Part shown: positions 24,547-34,735 of the stretch, one piece after another
How positions within the stretch are numbered: the stretch's first letter is position 1
Layout of the letters: each line of letters starts with the position of its first letter
DNA from: Alkalimonas collagenimarina
GTDB lineage: Bacteria > Pseudomonadota > Gammaproteobacteria > Enterobacterales > Alteromonadaceae
DNA length: 64,000 nucleotides
Direction: 5' to 3'
Assembly (NCBI RefSeq): GCF_030717845.1
Contig: NZ_JAUZVZ010000014.1
Coordinates: 1-64,000 of the forward strand
Made by a program: the position numbers and the translations under genes
Notes under the pieces: generated by a model
Told to the model about the DNA's origin: nothing
The model's database searches: none
Seen by the model: only the letters and a program-made list of their open reading frames with translations

Positions 24547-25074
24547 TTAGATTTGAGCTGCGAAGTCGCCGGTCAGTTCCAGCTCTTGCAACAATAATGT
24601 CACGGCTGTTTTCACGTCCGCTACCGACTGGTCTTGCTGAAATTGCAGCGTCATACTAGCTTGCATATAGCTCTCACCGCTGGCTTTGTCTGTTTTTGTT
24701 TCTGAGCGAAGGGCGGAAATAGACACCTGATGTTTGGCCAGCAAGCTGGTGATGGCACGTAAAGTGCCGACTTTATCTGCGCCGCGATAACTCAACACAT
24801 AGTGGCCCGCAACAGGGGGCAGCTCTTGCACTGAGGTGCGCTTCATCATGGTGAGCAAGTCTAACTCCAACCCTAAGGCTGGAAGCGTATGCTCGACCCG
24901 GCTAATGGCAACGGGGTCACCAGCTAACAACATGATTAAGGTGAGTTCATGGCCAAAAATAGCCATGCGGCTGTCTAAAATATTGCAATGACAATCGGTG
25001 ACCAAACGAGCCAATTGACTGACTAAACCGGTACGGTCGGTGCCAATGGCGGTCACCACCAGATGTTGTGTCAT
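24547..25074 (-). CDS. gcvR: Glycine cleavage system transcriptional repressor GcvR (ACT domains)
   Basis: This 175-residue protein carries two ACT domains: the first starts VVTAIGTDRTGLVSQLARLV and contains CNILDSRMAIFGHELTLIMLLAG, the second starts VLSYRGADKVGTLRAITSLL. E. coli GcvR binds GcvA and represses gcvTHP when glycine is low. It is divergent from dapA, as in E. coli. The gene downstream is foreign to that conserved order. Confidence 0.9.
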   Translation of the reverse strand: MTQHLVVTAIGTDRTGLVSQLARLVTDCHCNILDSRMAIFGHELTLIMLLAGDPVAISRVEHTLPALGLELDLLTMMKRTSVQELPPVAGHYVLSYRGADKVGTLRAITSLLAKHQVSISALRSETKTDKASGESYMQASMTLQFQQDQSVADVKTAVTLLLQELELTGDFAAQI

Positions 25075-25238
25075 GAAGAACCCTGCCAGATACGAATGAT
25101 CCGCATTGTAGCATAAAGTTTTTACCTGTCATGATAGCCGTATAAGCAAAGTAACGGCTTTCTACAAGACCGAACTTGTGTTTAGCCGGTTCTGTCTTTA
25201 ACATAGGCGCCCGATACAGAATAAGGGGTTGTTCGCGC

Positions 25239-26120
25239 ATGTTGAAAGGCAGTTATGTCGCATTGATCACGCCAATGCTGGCCAACGGGGACGTCGATTA
25301 TCAAAGTTTGACTCGCTTGGTTGATTACCATTTGGCAGAGGGTACCGATGGTCTGGTGGTGCTTGGTACCACCGCAGAAGCTGCGACTCTGGAATGGGTG
25401 GAACAAATAGCGGTTGTTCAGGCCGTATGTGATCAGGTGGCTGGCAAGATAACCATCATTGTTGGCAATGGCGCGAATTCAACAGCTTTGGCTGTGGAAA
25501 AAACCAAGCAACTGACTGAGTTGCCTATTGATGGTTTCTTAACCGTGACTCCTTATTACAATAAACCGATGCAAAAAGGCATGCGTTTGCATTTTGAAGC
25601 CATCGCAGCTGTCACTGATAAACCAATTCTGCTTTACAATGTACCGGGTCGTACTGGTGTTGATTTGTTGCCAGAAACGGTAGCTGAGTTGGCAGTCAGC
25701 CCAAATATTGTTGGTATTAAAGATGCGACTGGCTCGCTGGAACGTTTGCACGAGTTGCAGCAATGCTGCCCGGCAGGTTTCTCGTTGTTCAGCGGGGATG
25801 ATATCAGCAGTGCTGACTTTATGCTGGCAGGAGGCCATGGTGTCATTTCCGTAACGGCGAATGTCGCTGCTGGTGCTGTGGCAGGAATGGTCCGAGCCGC
25901 ATTGGCTGATGATGAAACAGGGTGCCGTCAGTATGACCAGCAGTTACAACCATTGCACCATCAATTATTTGTAGAAGCTAATCCTATTCCGGTGAAGTGG
26001 GCAGCAGCCCGAACCGGTTTGATCCAATCCGATTTTGTTCGCTTACCTTTAACGACGCTGGAACCAATTCACCAGACCGGTATCGAAGAAGCATTACGCC
26101 ACGCCAAGATAGAATTTTAG
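25239..26120 (+). CDS. dapA: 4-hydroxy-tetrahydrodipicolinate synthase
   Basis: This 293-residue enzyme condenses pyruvate with aspartate semialdehyde, the first committed step to diaminopimelate and lysine. Key residues are the pyruvate-binding GTTAEAATL, Tyr in LLYNVPGRTG and the Schiff-base Lys in VGIKDATGS. The ATG at 25239 gives the standard start (MLKGSYVALITPM). It is followed 12 bp later by bamC, the E. coli arrangement. Confidence 0.96.
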   Translation: MLKGSYVALITPMLANGDVDYQSLTRLVDYHLAEGTDGLVVLGTTAEAATLEWVEQIAVVQAVCDQVAGKITIIVGNGANSTALAVEKTKQLTELPIDGFLTVTPYYNKPMQKGMRLHFEAIAAVTDKPILLYNVPGRTGVDLLPETVAELAVSPNIVGIKDATGSLERLHELQQCCPAGFSLFSGDDISSADFMLAGGHGVISVTANVAAGAVAGMVRAALADDETGCRQYDQQLQPLHHQLFVEANPIPVKWAAARTGLIQSDFVRLPLTTLEPIHQTGIEEALRHAKIEF

Positions 26121-26132
26121 GGAGTTAATCAG

Positions 26133-27194
26133 GTGCATTATTCGGCAACCAGTTGTATTCTTGCCAGTCTGCTGCTTAGCGGCTGTTCATTGTTTTCATC
26201 ACCGGAAGTAGAAGCGCCGGTTCAATCAACCGACCGCACATTAAAAGTGCCAGCGCATCTGACGGCTCCACCTCAGCCTGCGCAGTATGATATTCCTGCT
26301 TTGGACCAAAGCAGAGTTGAACAAATTGACACCAGAGCTCCTGGCTTGGTACTGACCTTGTCGTCAAGCAGCCGGGTGGATGAGGAAGAAACCCGTGCCA
26401 GAGTCTGGTTTGATCGTAACGATTTCAGCGGTGATTTAGTGCCGTTCTTGCAGCAAACCTTGACCACCCACTTGCAAGATAACGGCATTGGCTTCACCGT
26501 CGAAGAAGGGGAAGACCAGTTGGTCTGGCTAACCGATTGGGTCTCGCGTTACCAGGAGAAAGGGTACTGGTTTTGGAAGTCGAATGAACTTCGCGAGCAA
26601 GCGCGTTACCGTATTACTATCGAACCGCGCCCACATGGTCGTAGCGCAGCGGTACTGGTAGAGATGGTAGAGCATCAGTACTTTCAGAGTGATGCAACAC
26701 TGGTAGCGACCGCAGTAAAGCGTGAGGAAGCGTCTTTTTTAAATGATTTTATCGCAGCCGTCGGTGCCGATGAGTTCAGACAAGCCCAAGCATTGCGTAA
26801 TCGCACTATAGAGTCGAACTTGCAGAGTGGAGTCGATGCTGAAGGCCAGCCTGCTTTGTTGTCTGATCAGAGTCTTGAAGTGGTATGGACGCAATTGGAA
26901 GATCTGTTTACTGCAGTAAATTTATCTGTATTGGACCTTAATCGAAGCGTCTCTACTTACTATGTTCGTTTTGATACGCCAAGCCGGGGCTTTTTCTCTC
27001 GCCTTTTTGGACGAAATAAAATGCCAGTGTTGCCTTTACAAAATGATGAGTATCAAGTGGTGCTTGGTCGGGTAGAACAAATGACCTCTATTAGTTTCCG
27101 CGATAAAGCAGGCAATCCACTAGCGGCAGATGTTGTTGCTGCTCTGGAGGCTCCTTTACTGGATGCTATCGAGCAAGCTCGTCTGGAACTGTAA
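26133..27194 (+). CDS. bamC: Outer membrane protein assembly factor BamC
   Basis: This 353-residue lipoprotein of the BAM complex begins with GTG, and the lipobox LLLSGC places the acylated Cys near residue 18. It has the long unstructured N-terminal stretch (PVQSTDRTLKVPAHL) that wraps BamD, then two helix-grip domains (first around GLVLTLSSSSRVDEEETRARVWF, second around SLEVVWTQLEDLFTAV). Co-transcription with dapA is likely from the 12-bp spacing. Confidence 0.94.
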   Translation: MHYSATSCILASLLLSGCSLFSSPEVEAPVQSTDRTLKVPAHLTAPPQPAQYDIPALDQSRVEQIDTRAPGLVLTLSSSSRVDEEETRARVWFDRNDFSGDLVPFLQQTLTTHLQDNGIGFTVEEGEDQLVWLTDWVSRYQEKGYWFWKSNELREQARYRITIEPRPHGRSAAVLVEMVEHQYFQSDATLVATAVKREEASFLNDFIAAVGADEFRQAQALRNRTIESNLQSGVDAEGQPALLSDQSLEVVWTQLEDLFTAVNLSVLDLNRSVSTYYVRFDTPSRGFFSRLFGRNKMPVLPLQNDEYQVVLGRVEQMTSISFRDKAGNPLAADVVAALEAPLLDAIEQARLEL

Positions 27195-27220
27195 AGCTAA
27201 GCAAATCACGAAAAATTGAT

Positions 27221-27248
27221 TTGCGAATGGCGCAAAGGACTTTATACT
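27221..27248 (+). promoter_or_regulatory. Candidate purC promoter
   Basis: TTGCGA (27221-27226) and TATACT (27243-27248) are spaced by 16 bp, about 40 bp before the purC ATG. The promoter overlaps the hairpin 27229-27255, so the same DNA appears to end the upstream operon and start purC. Confidence 0.55.
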
Positions 27249-27267
27249 TTGCGCCCTGATTTTTTTT
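27229..27267 (+). terminator. Terminator of dapA-bamC, overlapping the purC promoter
   Basis: A 9-bp stem GGCGCAAAG/CTTTGCGCC with a 9-base loop is followed four bases later by a run of eight T. A second inverted repeat (GCAAATCA/TGATTTGC, 27201-27224) lies just upstream. Confidence 0.7.
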
Positions 27268-27286
27268 GTTCATGCCGGAGTCGTCC

Positions 27287-28018
27287 ATGGTCCAACAAGC
27301 AACGGTTCAGAAAACAACTGAATTATATCGTGGTAAAGCCAAAACCGTTTACCATACCTCTGATGCTGATAAATTGATTTTGCACTTTCGTAATGATACC
27401 TCGGCATTTGATGGTGAGCGTATCGAGCAATTGGCTCGCAAAGGCATGGTCAATAATAAATTTAACTTCTTTATCATGCAGGCTCTTGAGCAAGCAGGCA
27501 TTCCAACACAAGTCGAAGCACTTCTGAGTGATGATGAAGTGCTGGTTAAAAAGCTGGATATGATCCCAGTTGAGTGTGTGGTCCGTAATTTTGCTGCTGG
27601 CTCGCTGGTTAAGCGGCTTGGCGTTGAGGAAGGCCAAGCGTTAACGCCGCCGACTTTTGAATTGTTTTTGAAAAATGATGCGTTGCATGATCCGATGATC
27701 AATGAGTCACATGCCGTGTCCTTTGGCTGGGCTAGCAGCGAACAACTGCAACAAATGAAAGCATTGACCTTGCGAGTGAATGAGGTGCTAAGTGCTATGT
27801 TTGATGATGCGGGCATGCTGCTGGTTGATTTTAAACTGGAGTTTGGTGTGTTTCAGGGTAACATCGTTTTGGGTGATGAGTTTTCTCCTGATGGTTGCCG
27901 TTTGTGGGATAAAGCCACGCGCAAAAAACTGGATAAAGATCGTTTTCGTCAAGGGTTAGGTGGCGTGGTCGAGGCATACGAGGAGGTCGCACAGCGGCTT
28001 GGAGTCATACTCGATTAA
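27287..28018 (+). CDS. purC: Phosphoribosylaminoimidazole-succinocarboxamide synthase
   Basis: This is the SAICAR synthetase of purine synthesis, about 243 residues. Landmarks are [10 protein letters not shown] at the N-terminus, [31 protein letters not shown] and [10 protein letters not shown]. The ATG at 27287 fits the family N-terminus better than the upstream ATG codons at 27266-27272. Its own promoter lies between it and bamC; the order dapA-bamC-purC is conserved with E. coli. Confidence 0.96.
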   Translation: MVQQATVQKTTELYRGKAKTVYHTSDADKLILHFRNDTSAFDGERIEQLARKGMVNNKFNFFIMQALEQAGIPTQVEALLSDDEVLVKKLDMIPVECVVRNFAAGSLVKRLGVEEGQALTPPTFELFLKNDALHDPMINESHAVSFGWASSEQLQQMKALTLRVNEVLSAMFDDAGMLLVDFKLEFGVFQGNIVLGDEFSPDGCRLWDKATRKKLDKDRFRQGLGGVVEAYEEVAQRLGVILD

Positions 28019-28034
28019 TTGCAATGCAATCATG

Positions 28035-28058
28035 AAAGCCACTTCAGAGTGGCTTTAT
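28035..28058 (+). terminator. Rho-independent terminator of purC
   Basis: The stem AAAGCCACT/AGTGGCTTT with a TCAG loop and a short T/A tail lies 16 bp after purC. Confidence 0.8.
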
Positions 28059-28079
28059 TAGTACAGAGACGGACAAACA

Positions 28080-29183
28080 ATGACAGCATTTTACCACGTG
28101 TACAGACGATTATGGCGTAGGCTTGTAACTGCTAGCTCTGTGCTGCTTGCTGTATTCTGTGTGTCGACGGTATGGGCAACTCAGATGCCGGATCTGTATA
28201 CTGCTGAAGTACCAGCTGATCAGTCACGTCAAGCCTGGCAGCGTCAAGCGTTGATGCAGGTGGTGGAGCGAATTGCTGGCGATCCTGAAGTGATGGCGCA
28301 TCCGGCATTGCAGCAAGAGTTACAACGCGCGAATACCTATATTAAGCAATTTGAAGCAATCCGTAATGAGCAAGGCTCTGCGCTTCGGGTCATGGTCGAT
28401 CAACAAAAACTGGAACAGTTCTTTCGACAACACCAGCTGCCCGTATGGGGAAGTAGACGACCTCAGGTTTTGGTATGGTTAGTTGAGCAGACCCCGGATG
28501 GGCGTCAGTTTATTAGCCAGTCCGATCATGAAGTGATCCGTCATATCCGCACCTTGGCAAATCAACGGGGAGTGCCGCTGATCTGGCCATTGTACGACAT
28601 GGATGACTTGGTCAACCTAAGCGAAACCGATGTTTGGGCGGGGTTTTGGCAGCAAATCCGGCAAGCCAGCGCTCGCTATCAACCTGACCTTATCGCAGCT
28701 GTTATGTTGTCGTCCAGTACCGAGGCAGAGACTGAAATTCAGCAGCTGTACTGGCAGTTGGATCAACAACAACGTGTGTTGCGATTTGAGCATAGCCAGC
28801 CAGAGCAAAGTGCGGTGTTACGTGATTTTGTCTCGCAACTGGCTGATCAGTTAGCAGCCAATTACAGCGTGAGTTATGTCGACGAGAGTGTTCCGGTACA
28901 GCTGCGTATCGGTGGCGTGCAGCAGTGGTCGGACTGGGTTGTATTGCAGCGCTTACTGGAGAGCTTCCCCGGGGTGACTCAGGTTGATCTGATGCACCGT
29001 AGCGCTGAATATGTCGATACCCAACTTGTCTTATCCATTACACAGACTGGCTTTTTGCAGTTACTCGCGCTTGAGCCACAACTTCGTTTAGCAGACTCTG
29101 TGGCGCCGATGCAGTCATACAGTTTAATTGAGCAGCAACCCGATGTAGCTGAGCGATTTTATGTTCAGTTTGAACCGCGGTAA
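28080..29183 (+). CDS. DUF2066 domain protein
   Basis: This 367-residue protein has an N-terminal signal anchor (VLLAVFCVSTVWA, cleavage likely near residue 34) and the DUF2066 region: LYTAEVPADQSRQAWQRQALMQVVERIAG, a central PQVLVWLVEQ and LIWPLYDMDD segment, and a C-terminal domain. It is probably periplasmic. Function is unknown. DUF2066 genes usually precede hda, as here with a 3-bp gap, so the two are one transcription unit. Confidence 0.88.
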   Translation: MTAFYHVYRRLWRRLVTASSVLLAVFCVSTVWATQMPDLYTAEVPADQSRQAWQRQALMQVVERIAGDPEVMAHPALQQELQRANTYIKQFEAIRNEQGSALRVMVDQQKLEQFFRQHQLPVWGSRRPQVLVWLVEQTPDGRQFISQSDHEVIRHIRTLANQRGVPLIWPLYDMDDLVNLSETDVWAGFWQQIRQASARYQPDLIAAVMLSSSTEAETEIQQLYWQLDQQQRVLRFEHSQPEQSAVLRDFVSQLADQLAANYSVSYVDESVPVQLRIGGVQQWSDWVVLQRLLESFPGVTQVDLMHRSAEYVDTQLVLSITQTGFLQLLALEPQLRLADSVAPMQSYSLIEQQPDVAERFYVQFEPR

Positions 29184-29186
29184 ATA

Positions 29187-29894
29187 ATGCATCCGACTCA
29201 ATTCACGTTGCCTGTTACATTACCTGACGATGAGACACTGCACAGCTTTTACAGCCCGTCGTCACACCCAGCAGTAGCTCATATTGAGCAGTATTTAGTT
29301 CAACCAGCAGGGCAGTCACCCTTGTATTTGTTTGGTGCCAGTGGCTCAGGTAAGTCGCATCTACTGTATGCAGCTTGTGTGCATGCTCAAGAAATGGGAT
29401 TAACCAGCCAGTTATTGGCATTGGAACATCTTCAGCAGTTAGATGCCCGGGTATTGGACGATTTAGAGCAGCTTGATTTAGTCTGCCTGGACAATATTCA
29501 ATCGATTGCCGATGATGTAAACTGGCAAACAGCAGTATTCGATTTATACAACCGTATGACAGAGCAGGGGAAATGTCTGATCATTGTCGCCAATCAGGCG
29601 CCGACTCAACTTGGCTTTCAATTGGCTGATTTGGTGTCCAGATTACAAGCCTGTACCAGTTACCAACTGCGGTTACTTACGGATACGGAAAAGCAATTTT
29701 TATTGCAACAAAAAGCCCATGTTCGTGGCATGGAGTTACCAAGTGAAGTTGCTCGTTATTTGCTTAACCGGCAGCAGCGTGATATTCGAAGTTTGGTGGC
29801 GATCCTTGATCAACTCGATCAGGCATCCATTGTCCATCAACGTAAAATTACCATTCCTTTTGTCAAAACCGTATTGGCGGATGACGAGGAATGA
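29187..29894 (+). CDS. hda: DnaA regulatory inactivator Hda
   Basis: This 235-residue AAA+ protein promotes hydrolysis of DnaA-bound ATP together with the sliding clamp, preventing re-initiation. The N-terminal QFTLPV is the clamp-binding motif, then Walker A GASGSGKSH (residues about 49-57), Walker B LVCLDNI, and sensor regions. E. coli Hda has a less canonical Walker A, so a full GSGKS is worth noting. It is co-transcribed with the DUF2066 gene; pheS begins 32 bp downstream. Confidence 0.92.
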   Translation: MHPTQFTLPVTLPDDETLHSFYSPSSHPAVAHIEQYLVQPAGQSPLYLFGASGSGKSHLLYAACVHAQEMGLTSQLLALEHLQQLDARVLDDLEQLDLVCLDNIQSIADDVNWQTAVFDLYNRMTEQGKCLIIVANQAPTQLGFQLADLVSRLQACTSYQLRLLTDTEKQFLLQQKAHVRGMELPSEVARYLLNRQQRDIRSLVAILDQLDQASIVHQRKITIPFVKTVLADDEE

Positions 29895-29908
29895 TGACTA
29901 TTTGATAA

Positions 29909-30907
<999 letters not shown>

Positions 30908-30922
30908 GCAGGGTCGATTGAC

Positions 30923-33310
30923 ATGAAGTTTAGTGAAAGTTGGTTACGTGAATGGATCAATCCAGCCATCGGTTCTGAAGAGTTAGCCGATCAATTATCC
31001 ATGGCGGGCTTGGAAGTTGATGGTATCACACCAGTCGCTGGCAGTTTCCATGGCGTGGTGGTGGGTGAAGTGGTTGAGTGTGGTCAACACCCCGATGCCG
31101 ATAAATTGCAGGTGACCAAGGTCAATGTCGGTGACGATGAGTTACTTGATATTGTCTGTGGTGCCAAAAATTGTCGACTTGGTTTAAAAGTTGCGGTAGC
31201 CAAAGTTGGAGCCGTTCTACCGGGCGACTTTAAGATTAAGAAAGCCAAGTTACGTGGTCAGCCCTCGATGGGGATGCTGTGTTCATTATCTGAGCTGGGT
31301 ATGGCTGAAGACTCTGACGGCATTTTAGAGCTGCCAGAGGCTGCTCCGGTCGGGCAAGACATTCGCCAGTTGCTGCAGCTTGACGATCGGACCATTGAAG
31401 TTGATTTAACACCGAACCGTGCCGATTGCTTGGGAATTCTGGGTTTAGCGCGTGAAGTTGCCGTATTGAACGCGATGGATTTTCAGTCAGCTGATTATCC
31501 TGCTGTGGCAGCTAGCCATCAAGAGCAAAGACAGATCACATTGGTAGCGCCTGAAGCATGTCCTCGTTATTTAGGTCGTGTGATCCGCAATATCAACCCA
31601 GATGTCAGCAGCCCGCTGTGGCTGGTCGAAAAACTGCGCCGTTGTGGGGTGCGATCGATTGATCCGGTGGTTGATGTCACCAACTTTGTCTTGTTAGAGC
31701 TGGGCCACCCGATGCATGCCTTTGATTTGGCTAAGTTGGAAGGCGATATTCAGGTTCGTTATGCTGCCGAAGCAGAGAAACTCGTGTTGTTGGATGGCGA
31801 AGAAGTGACGCTGCAAACAAATACACTGGTGATCGCTGATGCGGAAAAAGCCTTGGCCATGGCTGGAATATTTGGTGGCCTGCATAGCGGAGTCACTGAG
31901 CACAGCCGTGATATTTTCCTCGAAAGTGCCTTCTTTTCGCCTGATATTATGGCGGGTAAAGCTCGTCAGTACGGTTTACATACCGATGCGTCGCACCGCT
32001 ATGAGCGTGGTGTTGATGCAAAGCTGCAACGCACAGCGATGGAGCGCGCCACGGCATTGTTGCTTGATATTGTCGGTGGTGAAGCTGGACCGGTAGTCGA
32101 GGCTGTTAGTGAGGCGCATGTACCTTCGGCACAAACCATTGAGTTAAAAGCAGCGCATTTACATCGTTTGTTGGGCATTGAGATCGATGGCGAGACTGTG
32201 CAGCGGATCCTGCAACAGTTAGGTTTGCAAGTGAGCTCTCTCCCGGATGGTTGGTCGGTAAGCACGCCATCATGGCGTTTTGATTTAGCCATTGCAGAGG
32301 ATCTGATTGAAGAAGTCGCTCGCGTGTATGGCTACAATAATATTCCAAATGAGGCACCACAGGCCTCGCTGACGATGCGCCAGTTTGATGAGTCTGAGAT
32401 TGCAGTCAACCGGTTGCGTCAGCTGCTGGTTGACCGGGGTTATCAGGAAGCCATTACTTACAGCTTTGTCGATCCCAAAGTGCAGGGTATTTTGCACCCG
32501 GATACCGAAGCCTTGTTGTTACCGAACCCAATTTCCAGTGATATGTCAGCGATGCGGCTAAGCACCTGGCCTGGTTTGTTGCAGACCGTGCTATACAACC
32601 AAAACCGGCAACAGTTGCAACTGCGCTTGTTTGAGTATGGTCTTAAGTTTATTCCTGATCAGCACGCTGAAAATGGCGTGCGTCAGGTACCTGTCGTGGG
32701 TGGTATTCTGGTGGGGGGCTTAGGACAAGGCCAATGGAATCAGGATGAACGACCATACGATTTCTTTGATGCAAAGGGTGATGTTGAAGCCTTGCTGACG
32801 ATGACCTCTGAGGCGAGTCGTTTTGATTTTGTACCCGATGAACACGTGGCGTTGCACCCGGGACAAAGTGCTGCCATTCGCTTGGGTGAGCAGCATGTCG
32901 GTTGGCTGGGTGCCTTGCATCCAGAGGCAGAACGCAAGCTTGGTGTGAAAGGCAAATCATTTTTATTTGAACTGGAATTGGATGCCTTGGGTGGCCGACA
33001 AATTGCCCAGGCGACTGAGCTGTCGCGCTATCCAGCCAATCGCCGCGATTTAGCTTTGGTGGTTAAATCGAATGTGCGTTTTGCCGATATTCTTGCTATC
33101 ATAAAAAAAGTTGGCGGAAATCAACTGGTTGACCTAAAATTATTTGACGTGTATAGCGGGCAGGGTGTTGCTGACGGATTTAAGTCGCTGGCTATCGCTC
33201 TGACCTTACAAGATAGTGCTCGAACCCTTGAAGACAAGGACATCCAGTTGGTTGTTGATCAGGTGGTATCTGCACTGAAAGATGAGTTCAACGCAACGCT
33301 GAGGGAATAA
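30923..33310 (+). CDS. pheT: Phenylalanine--tRNA ligase beta subunit
   Basis: This 795-residue structural and editing subunit contains an N-terminal OB-fold tRNA-binding domain ([23 protein letters not shown], residues about 40-150), B3/B4 editing domain ([18 protein letters not shown]), B5 domains and the C-terminal anticodon-binding ferredoxin-like domain ([13 protein letters not shown]). The length is standard. It is between pheS and ihfA. Confidence 0.97.
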   Translation: MKFSESWLREWINPAIGSEELADQLSMAGLEVDGITPVAGSFHGVVVGEVVECGQHPDADKLQVTKVNVGDDELLDIVCGAKNCRLGLKVAVAKVGAVLPGDFKIKKAKLRGQPSMGMLCSLSELGMAEDSDGILELPEAAPVGQDIRQLLQLDDRTIEVDLTPNRADCLGILGLAREVAVLNAMDFQSADYPAVAASHQEQRQITLVAPEACPRYLGRVIRNINPDVSSPLWLVEKLRRCGVRSIDPVVDVTNFVLLELGHPMHAFDLAKLEGDIQVRYAAEAEKLVLLDGEEVTLQTNTLVIADAEKALAMAGIFGGLHSGVTEHSRDIFLESAFFSPDIMAGKARQYGLHTDASHRYERGVDAKLQRTAMERATALLLDIVGGEAGPVVEAVSEAHVPSAQTIELKAAHLHRLLGIEIDGETVQRILQQLGLQVSSLPDGWSVSTPSWRFDLAIAEDLIEEVARVYGYNNIPNEAPQASLTMRQFDESEIAVNRLRQLLVDRGYQEAITYSFVDPKVQGILHPDTEALLLPNPISSDMSAMRLSTWPGLLQTVLYNQNRQQLQLRLFEYGLKFIPDQHAENGVRQVPVVGGILVGGLGQGQWNQDERPYDFFDAKGDVEALLTMTSEASRFDFVPDEHVALHPGQSAAIRLGEQHVGWLGALHPEAERKLGVKGKSFLFELELDALGGRQIAQATELSRYPANRRDLALVVKSNVRFADILAIIKKVGGNQLVDLKLFDVYSGQGVADGFKSLAIALTLQDSARTLEDKDIQLVVDQVVSALKDEFNATLRE

Positions 33311-33312
33311 TC

Positions 33313-33612
33313 ATGGCACTGACCAAAGCTGATATAGCGGAACGTCTGTTTACCAAGTTTGGAGTGAGCAAGCGCGATGCCAAACTGATTGTGGAAGCTT
33401 TTTTTGAAGAAATCAGAGGGGCATTGGAAGCCGGTGAGCAAGTGAAGCTATCTGGTTTTGGTAATTTTGACCTTCGGGTAAAAAATCAACGACCTGGACG
33501 CAACCCCAAAACCGGGGAAGATATTCCAATTTCGGCGCGTTGTGTGGTGACTTTTCGGCCAGGACAAAAGCTCAAGTCCAGAGTTGAAGAAGGGACCAGT
33601 AAGAACCCGTAA
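33313..33612 (+). CDS. ihfA: Integration host factor alpha subunit
   Basis: This 99-residue DNA-bending protein (HU/IHF family) pairs with IhfB. It has the N-terminal helices ([26 protein letters not shown]), [30 protein letters not shown], whose proline intercalates into DNA, and the basic end. It follows pheT by 2 bp, as in E. coli, and is ended by a strong terminator. Confidence 0.97.
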   Translation: MALTKADIAERLFTKFGVSKRDAKLIVEAFFEEIRGALEAGEQVKLSGFGNFDLRVKNQRPGRNPKTGEDIPISARCVVTFRPGQKLKSRVEEGTSKNP

Positions 33613-33645
33613 CTCATTTGCGTTGCTAAAACGCTGTTTTAAAGG

Positions 33646-33671
33646 AACCCACTTAGCTGTGGGTTTTTTTG
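33646..33671 (+). terminator. Rho-independent terminator of hda-pheST-ihfA
   Basis: The stem AACCCAC/GTGGGTT with a 6-base loop is followed by five further T, 34 bp after ihfA. Confidence 0.9.
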
Positions 33672-33789
33672 TGAAAAAACACCTCTCTGTCTACTATCTG
33701 AGCAAATAAACGGATCTTTTACCACTGCACTGATCTGACTAAAGCGTTAGACTGTAAAGTATTCTATTCACGACCGTAAGAGAGTATCC

Positions 33790-34731
33790 ATGCAGTTAGC
33801 CGTTGGCATTAGTGCTTGTTTGTTAGGGCAAAAAGTCCGCTATGATGGTGGCCATAAGGCATCTGAGTTTTGCTTAACCCAGTTGCAGCCTCATGTTCGT
33901 TACATCGCTGTTTGTCCGGAAAATGCCATTGGTATGGGTACGCCTCGTCCACCCATTCGCCTGCAAAAAAATAAACAAGATGAAATCCGTTTGGTGCAGG
34001 TGAAAGACTCAAGCCTTGATTACACTGATGCCATGCAGCAATACAGTGAGCAGGTGCTGCCGGGCATGGAGCAATTGGCTGGTTTTGTCGTCTGTGCTAA
34101 ATCCCCCAGCTGTGGCATGGAGCGGGTACGTTTGTACAATGAACAAGGCCACCAATTGGGCAAAGCAGGCGTTGGTTTATTTACCCGGCAATTGATGCAG
34201 CGCTACCCATGGCTACCAGTGGAAGAGGATGGCCGCCTGCATGATGAAGCTTTACGCGAAAACTTTATTACTCGCCTTTTTGCTTGTCACGACTATCAGC
34301 AGCTACGCGGCGAAGGCTTTAGTGTAGGGAAACTGGTGGAGTTTCACAGTCGCTACAAATTTTTGGTGATGGCGCATAGCCCGATTGCCTATCGCGAACT
34401 GGGTCGTTTGGTCGCACAGGCTAAGTTATTTGATAAAGCAGAGCTGGAGATGCGCTACCTGCATGATTTTATGCAGGCATTGCAGCAATTAAGTAGCCGA
34501 AAAACGCATGCCAATGTTTTGCAGCACCTTCAAGGGTTCTTTAAGCAACAATTAAGCTCCAAAGAACGGCAAGAGCTTGCTAGCTTAATTGATCGCTATC
34601 GGCAAGGGCATTTGCCGCTGATGGCACCTTTGACCATGTTGCAACACCATCTGTCTCGTTTTGACAACAAGTATCTGGCAGCACAGACTTATTTGCAGCC
34701 ATACCCTGAATCACTCGGGCTTAGAGGTTAA
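33790..34731 (+). CDS. DUF523-DUF1722 fusion protein (YbgA-type)
   Basis: This 313-residue protein has an N-terminal DUF523 domain (ISACLLGQKVRYDGGHK, CPENAIGMGTPRPPIRL, CAKSPSCG with conserved Cys) of about 150 residues, and a C-terminal DUF1722/YbgA domain (FHSRYKFLVMAHSPIAYRELGRLV). The cysteines of DUF523 suggest a metal or Fe-S site. It is commonly found next to photolyase genes, as here 4 bp upstream of phrB, so a link to DNA repair is probable but undefined. Confidence 0.88.
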   Translation: MQLAVGISACLLGQKVRYDGGHKASEFCLTQLQPHVRYIAVCPENAIGMGTPRPPIRLQKNKQDEIRLVQVKDSSLDYTDAMQQYSEQVLPGMEQLAGFVVCAKSPSCGMERVRLYNEQGHQLGKAGVGLFTRQLMQRYPWLPVEEDGRLHDEALRENFITRLFACHDYQQLRGEGFSVGKLVEFHSRYKFLVMAHSPIAYRELGRLVAQAKLFDKAELEMRYLHDFMQALQQLSSRKTHANVLQHLQGFFKQQLSSKERQELASLIDRYRQGHLPLMAPLTMLQHHLSRFDNKYLAAQTYLQPYPESLGLRG

Positions 34732-34735
34732 TACA

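Noticed and set aside
25075..25238. Possible lysine riboswitch in the dapA leader
   Set aside because: The leader is short and lacks a recognisable riboswitch core or terminator before dapA.
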